DNA of 38,887 nucleotides from an uncultured Granulosicoccaceae bacterium (GTDB taxonomy: Bacteria; Pseudomonadota; Gammaproteobacteria; Granulosicoccales; Granulosicoccaceae), in contig CALJNA010000006.1 of the NCBI GenBank assembly GCA_937981955.1, positions 1 through 38,887 of the forward strand. Direction: 5' to 3'. Below, in pieces: positions 1-13,600 of this stretch. The translations under genes and the position numbers were made by a program. The stretch's first letter is position 1. Every line of letters begins with the position of its first letter. The notes under the pieces are model-generated. The model was not told the origin of the DNA, did no database searches, and saw nothing but the letters and a program-made list of their open reading frames with translations.

Positions 1-1
1 G

Positions 2-3000
2 GACGGGCAAACAGTCAGCGTTAACTTGAATGGAAAGACCTACACGGCATTGGTAACAGCGAATTCGTGGTCATTGACAATCCCGGCAATTGATATGCAG
101 GTATTGGCCGGTACTCAGGTTATAACGGCAGATGTAGAAAATGTAGCGGGTAACATCGCGCTGCAAGCTACACAGTCAATCACCCATGATACAACGCAGC
201 CAGTCCTCACTGTCGATCCGGTCTCGGGCGATGACATTATCAATGCGCTAGAGGATAACGTTGACATTATTGTTAGTGGAACCAGTATTGATCTTGAGGA
301 TGGCCAGAGCGTCACAGTAACGTTAAATGGTTCAACATACTCGGCTACTGTAAATTCGGGTGTGTGGAATGCCACAGTGCCAGCAGCAGATGCGCAAGCG
401 CTACCTGTAACTACAAGCTTAATGGCCGACGCTACCGACCTTGCCGGCAACGCAGCTGTGACCATTGTGAAAACAGTGGAACATGATGTGATTGCTCCTG
501 CTGTCGTTATAAGCGGTGCACCTGTTGCAACCGGTGCGAACAGTGCCAACTATGTGGTCAGTGGTGGATGTACTGCTGATGATCAAGCGGTCATTGTGTC
601 CATTGTTTCAGCGTCCCCTGCAAATCAGAGTGTGCTTTGTAATGCAAGCGGTGAGTGGTTTGCCGCCTTTGATGTTAGCGCAATTGCAGATGGAAGCGCA
701 GCGATTGTTATCGATGCCAACCAGAGCGATATAGCCGGGAATACAACAGCGGCTGCACAAGTGACTGCCGACAAAAATACCACTATTCCTTCTGTCAGCA
801 TTGCTCTTGTCGCCGGAGATGATTACATCAACGCGGTGGAAGACGATTTTGCCGTAACCATAACCGGTAGTACAACTGATATCGAAGACGGTCAAGTTGT
901 TAGTGTAGGTCTTAACGGCATCATATACACAAGCCCAGTCACATCCAACACATGGTCGGTCAGTGTGCCATCGGCAGATGTTGCAGCATTAGATTTTAAC
1001 GAAACGATAAGTGCAGATGTATCGAACCAGGCTGGAACACCGGCAACTCAGGCAACGCGAGACATCTTTCACGATGATGTTGCTCCACCAGCTCCATCGG
1101 TTGTTTCTGTGCTTACCAACTCGGGTACTCCAGTTATTACTGGCACGGCCACGGTCGCAGCGGGAGACACACTAACCGCAGTTGTGAACGGTCAAACTTA
1201 TACCGCGGGCGATGGAAATCTGGTAGTCAATAGTGATGGTACCTGGGAGCTGACCATTCCTGCTGGAAATTCGATGGTTGAAGGTGTTTATGATGTCACC
1301 GTCAGTGTTGAAGATGTGGCTGGGAACAGCATTTCCGAGGCCACAAGCAGTGAATTGGAAATTGATACTACTGCACCTCCAACATCTACCGTAGCACCGG
1401 ATTTGATTGCAGCCGATGACAGCGGCGTCTCTGATTCTGACGACGTTACTAATGTGCTTGCTGCAACGTTTGTTGTGCCGGCAGGAACTGGAAGTAGTGG
1501 CGATACCGTGTTGGTGTATGCGGACGGAATTGAAATAGGTAATGGAGTTGTTGTTGCCGACGGCAGCTTTAGTGTCGCTACCGTGTTGCCAGGAGAAGGC
1601 GATCACGACATAACTTATACATTTACCGACAATGCAGGCAATGAAAATTTGCCGTCACCCGTACTCGATGTCACAGTCGATAGTGTAATCAATGCACCTG
1701 TTATCGACACACCCATTGAATCTGACAATCTTATTAGTGCGTTGGAAGACGATGATGTTCTTGTTACCGGAACGGCTGAACCTGGCTCTGTTGTATTGGT
1801 AAGCTTCGATGATGGCGTTAACACGCCAGTTACTGTCTCTGTTACTACAGATCTTGCAGGTGATTGGACACTTGATGGCAACGAAGCTGATTTGAGTGCA
1901 TTGGCTGACGGCCCCATAACCGTCGATGCAACAGCTACCGATACAGCTGGTAATACGGCTTCGGCAATACAGGAGCAGGTGGAGCACGATGCAACGCCCA
2001 CTGCGATACCTGTTGTAACACCTCTGGTTACCAATTCTCCTGTGCCCGTACTTAATGGTGATGCAGTTGTGAGCGTTACCGATACGTTAACGGTGGAAGT
2101 CAATGGTGTCAGTTACACCGCTGGCGCAGGTCAGCTCGTCGTTAATGGCGACGATACCTGGACTTTGTCTATACCTTCTCAGGATGCACTGGCTGATGGT
2201 GTTTATTCAGTAACGGCGAGCATTACTGATGCTGCCGGGAATGTTTCTGTCGATACAGGTACCGATGAGCTTGAAATCGACACTGTTGCACCTGCTGTGC
2301 CTTCGGTTATAAGTCAGATAACCAATTCGACTACGCCGATCGTGTCTGGATCTGTCACGCTTACTGGTGGCGAACTGTTAACCGTGACCATCGACGGCAC
2401 TATCTACACCGTTGCAGATGATCTTGTTGTTCCTGGTGATGGTACCTGGTCGGTTTCTGTGCCAGCTGCTGCTGCACTAAGTGATGCAAGCTATGAAGTG
2501 GCAGCCTTGGTCACGGACGGTGCTGGTAATACTAGTCTGGACCTTACCACTGCTGAATTGATTGTAGATACTCAACTGCCGGTAACGCCTACGGTAGTTT
2601 CGCTGGTCAGTAATTCGGCCAACCCGGTACTGACGGGCACGGCTTCGCTGCAAAGCGGTGAAAGCTTTTCGGTAATCGTTAATGGTATTAGTTATACCGC
2701 CGGTGAAGGTTTTCTCATTCTCGATAACGATGGTACCTGGCAGCTTTCTATCCCGGTCATCGATGCTCTGGCTGACGGGACCTATGAGGTCTTAGCGTCA
2801 GTGTCTGATCTTGCGGGCAACAACAGTGTCGATGTGTCAGCACTTGAGCTGGTTGTTGATACGACTGCCCCAGTTGTACCAACGGTTATTGCCCAATCCA
2901 CAGCGACAGGAACGCCAGTTATTTCAGGCACGGCTGTGCTGAGTGCAGGTGAGATCCTGACCGTCAACGTTGCAGGTGTGGACTACCCTGATTCAGGTGC

Positions 3001-4609
3001 GGATTTAACTGTGAACGGCGACGGCACCTGGTCCTTGACAATTCCGGCAGCGAATACGCTGGATCAAACAAGCTACGATGTTATTGCAACGGTAACGGAT
3101 GCTGCTGGTAATGTCAGTGTGGATACAACAAACGCAGAACTGCTGGTTGACTTCTCAGCACCGAGTACCCCGGAAGTTAATGCGCAGACAACCAACAACG
3201 TAACACCAACGCTTACCGGCAAGGCCACGGTCGGTGCAGGAGAAACGCTAACCGTAACGCTTGATGGTGTCGTTTACACCGTTGGCGCTGATCTTTCGCT
3301 AATCGGTGAGAATTGGTCATTGGTTGTACCGGCAACAAATCAGCTAACAGACGGTACTTATTCAGTCAATGCGACGGTGACAGATTCAGCCGGGAATAGC
3401 TCAAGCGATAGCACGGCAAGCGAGCTTGTCATTGATACGGTAGCTCCGAGTATTACACTTCTGACGATAGCCGGAGACAATATAGTCAACGCAACGGAAG
3501 ATGATGCAGTTGTCATTGTGTCTGGAACCACCACTGGTGTGGAGGACAATGAAATTGTCACCGTTCAAATTGCGGGTATTACCTATCAGGCAACGGTAAC
3601 GTCCAATGCCTGGTCAGTCTCAATGCCGGCAGCTGATGCTCAGGCATTGCCTGCGTCTACCACGGTGCTGGCTGATGTCAATGACAATGCTGGCAACGCG
3701 GCAACAACAGCTTCGCAGAATTTACAGCACGATACAGAAGCACCCGTAGTAACGATAAACAGTATTCCGCTTATTAGTGCGGCAAATGCTGCGAGTTATA
3801 ACGTAGGTGGAACATGCACGGTGGGAGCTGGTGACGTTTCAGTTTCAACCAATGCAGGAACCCCTGCTGTTCAGAGCGTTAGCTGCTTGCCGGACGGAAG
3901 TTGGAGCGCCACTATTGATACTAGCGGTGTTACTGACGGCTCAAGTGTTGTCACGATCAACGCAGTACAAACTGATGCCTCTGGCAATGTGGCTAGTCCG
4001 GCTAATGCCAGCACAGACAAAGACACAGAATTGCCAACCATTGCCATTACTGATGCTGGCGATAATGCAGATACGTTTTACAACATCACGGAAGCAATGA
4101 GTGTCCAGATTGTCGGTACTACAACCGGCGTCGACGATTTGAGCACGGTTATCGTTACTTTCGATGACGGTGTAACACAATTAACAACAAGCGCTACGGT
4201 TTCAGGCAATGCCTGGAGCGCAGCCGCAACGGATTTATCTTCATTGGCCGATGGGTCGTTGATCGTGAGTGCTGAAGTCAGCGATGCAGTCGGTAATGCC
4301 GCTGTACCGGCAGTGGAAAACGTGACGCTCGATACCATTGCTCCGCTGATCGTCGCAAACAACTATGGTCCGGGCATCGACAACACACCAACGCTTACTG
4401 GTACAACAGATTTACCGGATGCAAACATCGTAATGGTTGAAGACTCGACGGGCACCTCAATTTGTAGTGCCGTAGTTAATGGAGGAAGCTGGTCTTGTGA
4501 GAGTCTGGTGAATTTATCAGAGGGTACCACCGCACTCGTGGCCAAAGCGACGGATTCGGCTGGTAATTTAACCGAGTCGAATTTCGATGCAATAGTCGAC
4601 ACGGCGTTG
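2..4609 (+). repeat. Tandem bacterial Ig-like domains
   Basis: About 15 complete domains of roughly 90-105 residues plus one partial at the window edge. Each boundary carries a motif such as DTTAPVVP, HDVIAP or DTVAPS, and most domains end with an AGN motif (DAAGNVSVD and variants). Mid-domain motifs LTVxxNGxxYT and GTWSLTIP recur. Two domains (starting near 497 and 3740) and the last one (about 4340-4590) contain cysteine pairs that could form disulfides. Such domains form extended rods in biofilm and adhesion proteins of the Bap/LapF/BapA type. Boundaries were read by eye. Confidence 0.85.
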
Positions 4610-7600
4610 GATACCGATGCCGATGGCATCGATGATTTGACTGAAGGAACCGGTGACACAGACGGCGACTCCATTCCCGATTACCTTGACACTGATTCGG
4701 ACAACGACGGTATCAACGACGATGTGGAAACAGCCACTGATAGTGATGGTGACGGGATTCCAAACTACCTTGACCTGGACTCTGACAACGACACGATCAC
4801 CGACCAACTCGAGCAAAGCGCTGACTCTGACAATGACTCGGTTCTTGATTTTCTCGATCTGGACTCTGACAACGATGGTGTTACCGATCTGGTTGAATCT
4901 GGTGCTGACGAATTGCTTGATAGTGATGGCGATGGTCGAGTCGATGGCACGGTAGGAGCGAACGGATTACTCGACGCAATTGAAACCGCATTAGAAAGCG
5001 GCACAGCAGATTACACCGGTGATGGCAACGCGGATACACCGGTAGATACTGACGCCGATGGTGTAGAGGATTTTCTGGATCTGGATTCGGATAATGACGG
5101 TGTGGCTGATGTTGTCGAAGCAGGAGGAGATCAGGGAAGTGTGACCGGTTTGCTGGCATCGGTTATCGATACAAATGCTGATGGTTTACATGATGTTCTG
5201 ACTAGTGTGCCGCTGGCAAATCCTGACACAGACAGTGATGGAGTCGCGGACAGACTATCGCTGGATTCGGATGCCGATGGCATATTCGATTTAGTGGAAG
5301 CCGGCGGTGTCGACTCCGACGGCAACGGCCTGACCGATAATGTGCTCGACGCCGATCAGAACGGTTTGCACGATGCAAGACAAAACGTACCTTTGCCTGA
5401 CACTGACACTGACCAGGATGCGTTGCCAGATCGCATCGACGTGGATTCTGATGGCGATGGCATTGACGATATTGTGGAATCGAACAATGGTGATCTATCA
5501 ATAGATACCGATGCTGATGGTATACCTAATTACCTCGATCTTGATTCTGATGCGGATGGGCTCTCTGATTTGAATGAGGGTGTCGCCGATATCGATAACG
5601 ATTCCATTCCCGACTATATCGATAACAATGCATTTTCTGATACTGACGGTGACGGCATACTCGATTCAGTTGAAGGGCTGGTTGATACCGATGGCGATGG
5701 GCTGCCGAATCTGGACGATACTGACTCGGATGGCGATGGTATCGACGATAGCATAGAAGGTAATGTTGATTCAGATCTCGATGGTGTGCCGGATTATCTG
5801 GATACTGATTCTGACAACGATGGCATTCCCGACAGCGTAGAAGGCGATTACGACACCGACGGTGATTCGTTAGGTGATTACATCGACACTGACACCGACG
5901 GCGATGGTATCCCGGATAACATTGAAGCTGGTGATGATCCGCTAAACCCGGTTGATAGTGATCAGGATGGCGATGCAGACTTTTTCGATACCGATTCTGA
6001 CAACGACAATGTCGATGACAGTATTGAAGCTGCAGGTGATTTCGATGGCGACGGTATACCGAACTACCTCGATCTGGACAGTGACGGGGATGGTATTGAA
6101 GATAGTGCTGAGCTGGATAGCGATCCGGATGGCGACGGCATACTGAGCCTGTTTGATCAGGACAGTGATGGCGACGGTGTATTGGATGTTGTAGAAGGTC
6201 CTCTCGACCTGGACGAGGACGGAGTTATTAACTCACTCGATCTGGATAGTGACGGTGATGGTATAGACGATAGTCTGGAGGGTACGGTTGACACCGATGG
6301 TGATGGACAGCCTAACTTTCTTGACACCGATTCCGACAATGATGGTGTCTCTGATCTACTGGAAACAGTGGCAGATACCGATGGTGATTCCGTGCCAAAC
6401 TATCTGGATACCGATTCAGACGGGGACGGATTGGCAGACTCACTTGAAGCTGGCGCTGTACCCGATCAACCGATAGATAGCGATCTTGACGGTACCCCGA
6501 ATTTTCTGTCGCTTGATTCTGATGGTGACGGTATTGCTGATTCGAACGAAGGTGTTATCGATGCTGACAATGATGGTCTTCCAAACTACATAGACACAGA
6601 CAGTGACGCTGATGGCATTCCCGATTTAGTTGAAGGGGTTATCGACAGCGACGGTGATGGAACATCTAATTATCTTGACCTGGATTCTGATGCCGACGGC
6701 GTCAACGATGTCGTAGAGGCCGGACTGGTGCCTGCCAATCCGCAGGATACCGACAACGATTCCGTACCGGATTATCTCGATGCAGATAGCGACAACGATG
6801 GCATCAGTGACCTGATCGAAGGCAATATAGATTCTGACGGAGATGGAATCCCGAACCTTAACGATACAGACTCGAATGGGGATGGTTTACCGGATATAGT
6901 TGCTGGACCTGCTGATAGTGATGGTGATGGCGTACCAGATTATCTGGATGCCGATATTGACGGTGATGCAATTTCCAATAGCAGTGAAGGTGCTGTTGAT
7001 ACCGATGGAGACGGCGTTCCCAACTATCTTGATATCGATAGTGATGGTGATGGTATTCACGATAGCCTGGAACTTGGTGGCGATGCAGATGGTGATCTCG
7101 ATCCCAACTATGTCGATAGCGATTCTGACGGCGATGGTCTTACCGATCAGTACGAAGCCGGCGGCAATCCACTGATGCCAGCCGATAACGATGGAGACGG
7201 TACACCCGACTTCCTCGATACCGACTCCGACGGTGACGGTATACCGGATGCTATTGAAACCGGTATTGACACTGACGGAGATATGACTCCTGATTTTCTG
7301 GATACCGACGCAGATAACGATGGTATTCCCGATAGTGTGGAAGGCGCTTTAGACAGCGATGCTGATGGTATTGCGAATTACACTGACACAGACTCTGATG
7401 GTGATGGCATTGGCGATGAGTTGGAGGGTGCGACTGATGCAGACAACGATCTCGTACCGAACTACCTCGATCTGGATGCAGATGCAGATCAGATTTTAGA
7501 TGCAACTGAGGGTTCGGTAGATACCGATGGCGATGGCATAACTGACTTCCTTGATTCAGATTCTGATGGCGATGGCATCCCCGATATTATGGAGTCGAAC

Positions 7601-10600
7601 AACGACGCCGATGGCGATGGTTTGGGTAACTACATTGATCTTGACAGTGATGGTGATGGTGCTACCGACAATTCAGAAGCCGGGGCCAATCCTTCTGCGC
7701 CAATAGATACCGATGCGGACAACACACCAGACTTTCTCGATCTGGATTCCGACGGCGATGCCATTCTGGATATTGACGAAGGCGTTGTAGATTCCGATGG
7801 TGATGGTGCGCCTGATGCTCGTGACGAAGACTCCAACAATGATGGTATACCAGACGCGATTACCGGTTTTACCGATTTTGACCTCGATGGCATCCCCAAC
7901 TTTTTAGATGATGACATCGATGGAGACGGCATCCCCAATACGGCTGAAGGGCTGGTTGATACCGATGGCGATGGGGTTTTTAATTACTTCGATGATGACA
8001 GCGATGGCGATGGAATTCCCGATGCCTTTGAAGGTGACATCGATGTTGATGGTGATGGCTTGCCGAATTTTATCGACACCGACTCTGATGCGGATGGTCT
8101 TAACGACAATGTTGAAGGGGTAATTGATTCCGATTCAGATCTCATTCCCGACTATATCGATTTCGATTCGGACAACGATCTAATCCCGGATATTGTTGAA
8201 CAAGGGGTTGATAGTGACAGCGATGGCATTCCGGATCATCTCGATACAGATTCTGACAATGACGGAATTTTCGATCTTTATGAAGGTTCTGAAGATGTGG
8301 ATGCCGATGGTGTACCGAATTATCAGGACTCGGAGTCTGATGGAGACGGGATTTCTGATACCAATGAAGCTGGAGCGCCAGGGGCCGGTAGTGCAGTACC
8401 ACCGTTAGATTCCGATTTGGATGGTGTGTACGATTTTCTCGACCCTGATTCAGATGGCGATCTAATATCTGATTTAGTTGAATCAGAAAATGATGCTGAT
8501 GGTGATGGCATACCCAACTACCTGGATACCGACTCGGATGGCGATGGTATTGCCGACGCGCTGGAGAGTGACGACGACACAGATGGGGATTCCGTTCCGG
8601 ATTTTCTCGATCTGGACGCAGACGGTGATTCCATTCCTGATCAGCAGGAAGGGATAAACGATTCAGATGGTGATGGTGTATACAACTTTGTAGACGTTGA
8701 TGCGGATGGCGACTTAATTCCTGATTCGGTCGAAACCAACATTGATACCGACTCCGACGGCATTCCGAACTATCTTGATCCCGATAGTGATAGTGATGGG
8801 GTTGCCGATGCTGTTGAAGCCGGGAGCGATCCGACTAATCCCATGGATACCGATAACGACACACTGCCGGATTATATCGATGTGGACAGCGATAACGATG
8901 GTGTGTCTGATTTTGACGAAGGTGTCGACGATCTGGATGGAGACGGTACGCCCAATCTGCAAGATCCTGACGACAACAATGACGGCATTCCAGATGTATT
9001 AATTGGAGATGGTGATACAGACAGCGATGGCGTGCCTGATAGTGTAGATAATGATATCGACGGTGATGGTATTTCCAATGCCGATGAAGGACTGGCGGAC
9101 AACGATGGTGATGGTATCGCCAATTATCTCGACGACGATTCTGATGGTGATGGAATTGCGGATGCAGTTGAAGGGTCCAGTGATCAGGATGGTGACGGTG
9201 TGCCGAACCACCTCGATACTGATTCCGATGGTGATGGAATTTCTGACTTACTAGAGACCACGCTCGATAGTGACGGAGACGGCCAGGCAAACTTTCTGGA
9301 TCTTGATTCGGATGGTGATGGGTTGTTGGATATCGTTGAAGGCGACTCCGATGCCGATTTCGATACCCAGCCCAACTATCTGGATCAGGATTCAGACGGG
9401 GATACGATACCGGATAGTGTTGAACTGTCGAACGATGCGGACGACGACGCCATTCCAAATTTTCTCGATATGGATTCGGACAATGACACCATAAATGATG
9501 TTGTTGAAGCTGGTGCCGATCCGAGCAATCCGGTTGACACAGATAGCGATGGTGCCGCGGATTACTTAGACACCGACAGCGATAATGATGGCATCGATGA
9601 TAGCAACGAGGGTATTACCGACAGTGACGGTGACGGTATACCAAACGCGATTGATCTTGATTCCAACAATGATGGCATTCCGGATGCTGATGTCAGCGCG
9701 GGTGATTTGGATAGCGATGGTATTCCCGACTTCCTCGATGCCGATATCGATGGTGATGGCATTGCCAATGCACTTGATGGGCTGGACGATCCCGATGCAG
9801 ATGGTGTTCCGAACTTTATGGATACCGATAGCGACGGTGACACTATCCCGGATAGCGATGAACTCAGTGTTGATAGCGATGGCGATGGTACGCCCAACTT
9901 TCTAGATCTGGATTCTGACAACGACTCAATATCTGACATAAACGAAAATCAGTTCGATACTGATGGTGATGGTGTTCCGAACTATATCGATACCGATTCT
10001 GACAACGACGCCATTCCTGATGCCGTTGAACAAGAATTCGATACCAGTGAAGACGGTGTGCCCGATTACGTTAACACCGACTCAGACGACGACGGCATTC
10101 CGGACGCTGTGGAAGGCGTGTTCGATTACGACGGCGACGGCCTTGCCAATTATATGGACAGTGATAGCGATGGCGATGGCATCAATGATGGGGTTGAAGG
10201 TAGCGTTGATTCTGATTACGACGGTGTCGATAACTATCTTGATGATGACAGCGATGGCGACGGTATTTCAGACGCTGATGAAACTGGTGCAGACACCGAC
10301 AATGATGGTTTACAGAATTTTGTCGATCTTGATTCTGATGCGGACGGCATCCCTGACAATGTCGAGTTGGCAATAGATTCCGATTCAGATGGGCTGGGTG
10401 ATTTTATTGATACCGATTCGGACAATGATCTTATCAGTGATCTGATTGAAACGGCTGATGACGCTGATGGCGATGGCATTCCGAATTATCTGGATACCGA
10501 TTCTGACGCCGACACAGTTTCTGACACCATAGAAGGTACGGCTGACTCCGATGCCGACGGCATTCCAAACTTTCTCGATACCGACGCTGATGGCGATGGC

Positions 10601-13600
10601 ATCGAAGATGTCGTTGAGGGTAGCCTGGATACCGATGGCGATGGTGTGGCTGATAGCCAGGACACGGATTCCGACGGCGACGGTATCAACGATGCGGTTG
10701 AAGCGGGCTCTGATCCTGCCAATCCATTGGATAGCGATGGCGACGGTGTACCAGATTTTCAAGACACTGATTCTGATAATGATGGTATCGCAGACGGTAG
10801 CGAAGGGGTTGTTGATAACGACGGTGACGGCATACCCAACCATCTCGATCCTGACTCCAACAACGATGGTATTCCTGATGCCGTTGTCGGTGATGGTGAC
10901 ATTGACGGTGATGGAGTTGCAGATTTTCTCGACGCTGATATTGATGGCGATGGTATACCCAATTCAGTCGAAGGTATTAACGACTCCGATGGTGATGGCA
11001 TAGCCGACTTTCTGGATACCGATTCTGATGGTGATGGAATAACCGATGCGATTGAAGGCAGCGGTGATACCGATGCAGATGGTATGGCCGACTATCTCGA
11101 CACCGACTCAGACAACGATCAAATTGCGGATTCGCTCGAAACTGACATTGACACTGACGGTGATGGAACCCCGGACTATCTCGACACCGATTCCGACGGC
11201 GACGGTATTAGCGATGCGGAAGAGGGTTCGACTGACAGTGACGGTGATGGTTTGCCTAATGCGATTGACACCGATTCTGATGGCGACTCTATACCCGATG
11301 CTGTTGAGGGAGTGACTGATACTGATGCGGATGGTGCACCGGACTATCTGGATCTTGATTCTGATGGCGATGGCGTTGGCGACAGTGTTGAAGCAGGCGC
11401 TGATCCAACTAACCCGGCTGAATCGGACAACGATGCCATTCCTGATTATCTGGATACTGATAGTGATAACGATGGCTTGCCAGATGGGGCCGGAACCGAT
11501 CTGGATGCTGATGGTGACGGCATCATTGATGAGCTCGATCAGGATGATAACAACGACGGAATTCTCGATACGGAGCTGGGCAATGGTGATACCGATGGCG
11601 ATGGTATACCTGATGTCATTGACAGCGATGTCGATGGAGACGGTATTCCCAATATTGAAGAAAATGCTTCTGATACCGACGGAGATGGCGTACCCGATTA
11701 CCTGGATACCGATTCTGACAACGACGGTATACCCGATGCAGTAGAGAGCACCGGCGATAGCGACGGAGATGGACTGCCGGATTTTCAGGACACCGACAGT
11801 GATGGAGACGGTATCCACGACAGCGTTGAACTCGGAGCCGATCCACTAAACCCGACTGATACTGACGGCGATGGTATTCCAGACTTCAGTGATCAGGATT
11901 CTGATGGTGACGGCATTATCGATGCGGTTGAAGGCACCGGTGATACCGACAACGATGGTGTGCCTGACTACTTAGACACCGATGCAGATGGAGACGGCAT
12001 TCCGGATAGCGTTGAACAAAACATTGATTCCGATGGTGATGGTGCATCCGACTATGTTGATGTTGATTCAGATGGTGACGGCATAACAGACTCGACCGAA
12101 GCCGGAACGGACGCAACCGTACCGACAGATTCTGATCTGGACGGAGTGGCGGATTATCTTGATACCGATTCCGACAATGACGGTACCGCTGATGCTGACG
12201 GCGTTATCACAGACAGCGACGGCGATGGAATTGATGACGCGATCGATAGCGACGCAAACAACGATGGGATTGAGGATGCGCTGGTCAGCGACGCTAACGA
12301 CCTGGACAACGACGGGATCCCGGACTCAATAGATGGCGATGTGGACGGAGATGGTATTTCCAACGCATCAGAAGGAACCGTTGATTCAGACGGTGATGGA
12401 ATCAGTGATTTCATGGATACCGATTCGGATGGCGATGGTATCAGTGATGCCGTTGAAGGCACTAGCGATTCTGATGGTGATGGCATTGCCGATTACATCG
12501 ACACCGATGCTGATGGTGATGGCATTGATGACAGGGATGAGAGTGCTCTGGACAGCGATGCCGATGGCATTCCTAATTATCTTGACCTGGATGTTGATGG
12601 CGACGGCATTATTGATGCCATTGAATCTGATATAGACACCGATGGAGATGGAACACCAGACTATAACGATACCGATTCAGATGGCGATGGTATTAGCGAT
12701 AGTGATGAAGGTGCATTGGATTCCGATAACGATGGCATTGCTAATTTTCTCGATATCGATTCTGACAACGATGGCATAAGCGATCAAGTCGAGGGGGGTG
12801 TTGATTCCGATGGTGATGGTGTTGTCGATGCGTTGGATGTTGATGCTGATTCTGATGGCATCGGAGACGATGCTGAAAGCACAATCGATACCGATGGTGA
12901 TTCAATTCCGGATTACCTGGATACAGATTCTGACAACGACAATGTACCTGATGTGGACGAGGGTGCAGAAGATAGTGATGGTGACGGTACACCTGATTAC
13001 ATCGACAATTCTGTGGGTGAAGATAGCGACAACGATGGTATTCCAGATAACATCGAAGGCTCGGCTGATGTCGATGGCGATGGCATACCTAATTACCTGG
13101 ATATTGATTCTGATGGAGACGGTATTCTTGACAGTATCGAAACCAGTGACGATACCGATGGTGACGGCCTGCCTAACTATATCGATACCGATTCAGATCA
13201 GGACGGGGTTCCAGATATAAATGAAGGTGCGGGTGATGTCGATGGCGATGGTATTCCGAACTATATCGACCTCACTACCAGTGTGATGGAGCCGGGCAAT
13301 GGAAACAGCAACGGGCCAGGTAGTCCCGGTGTCCCACCAACGAATTTAACTGACACCGATGGTGATGGTGTTATCGACGCTCTCGATGGTGATGATGACA
13401 ATGATGGCATTCCAGATACTTTGGAGCAGGGGCTCGATTCGGATGGTGATGGCATAGCTAACTCTGTCGATCTGGATAGTGACAATGATGGTATTACCGA
13501 TCATCAGGAACTCACCGGATTAGACAGTAATTCAGATGGCATGATTGATGGCTTTGTTGATCAGAATGCCGACGGCATTCACGACGCTTACGCCAACAAT

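Noticed and set aside
8835-9458. Long antisense open frame (207 codons) in the TSP3 array
   Set aside because: The biased Asp/Gly codons make complementary frames free of stops; products are repetitive His/Arg/Pro-rich strings with no domain or ribosome binding site. The same applies to the antisense frame at 11108-11818 and to other frames through 4600-14300.
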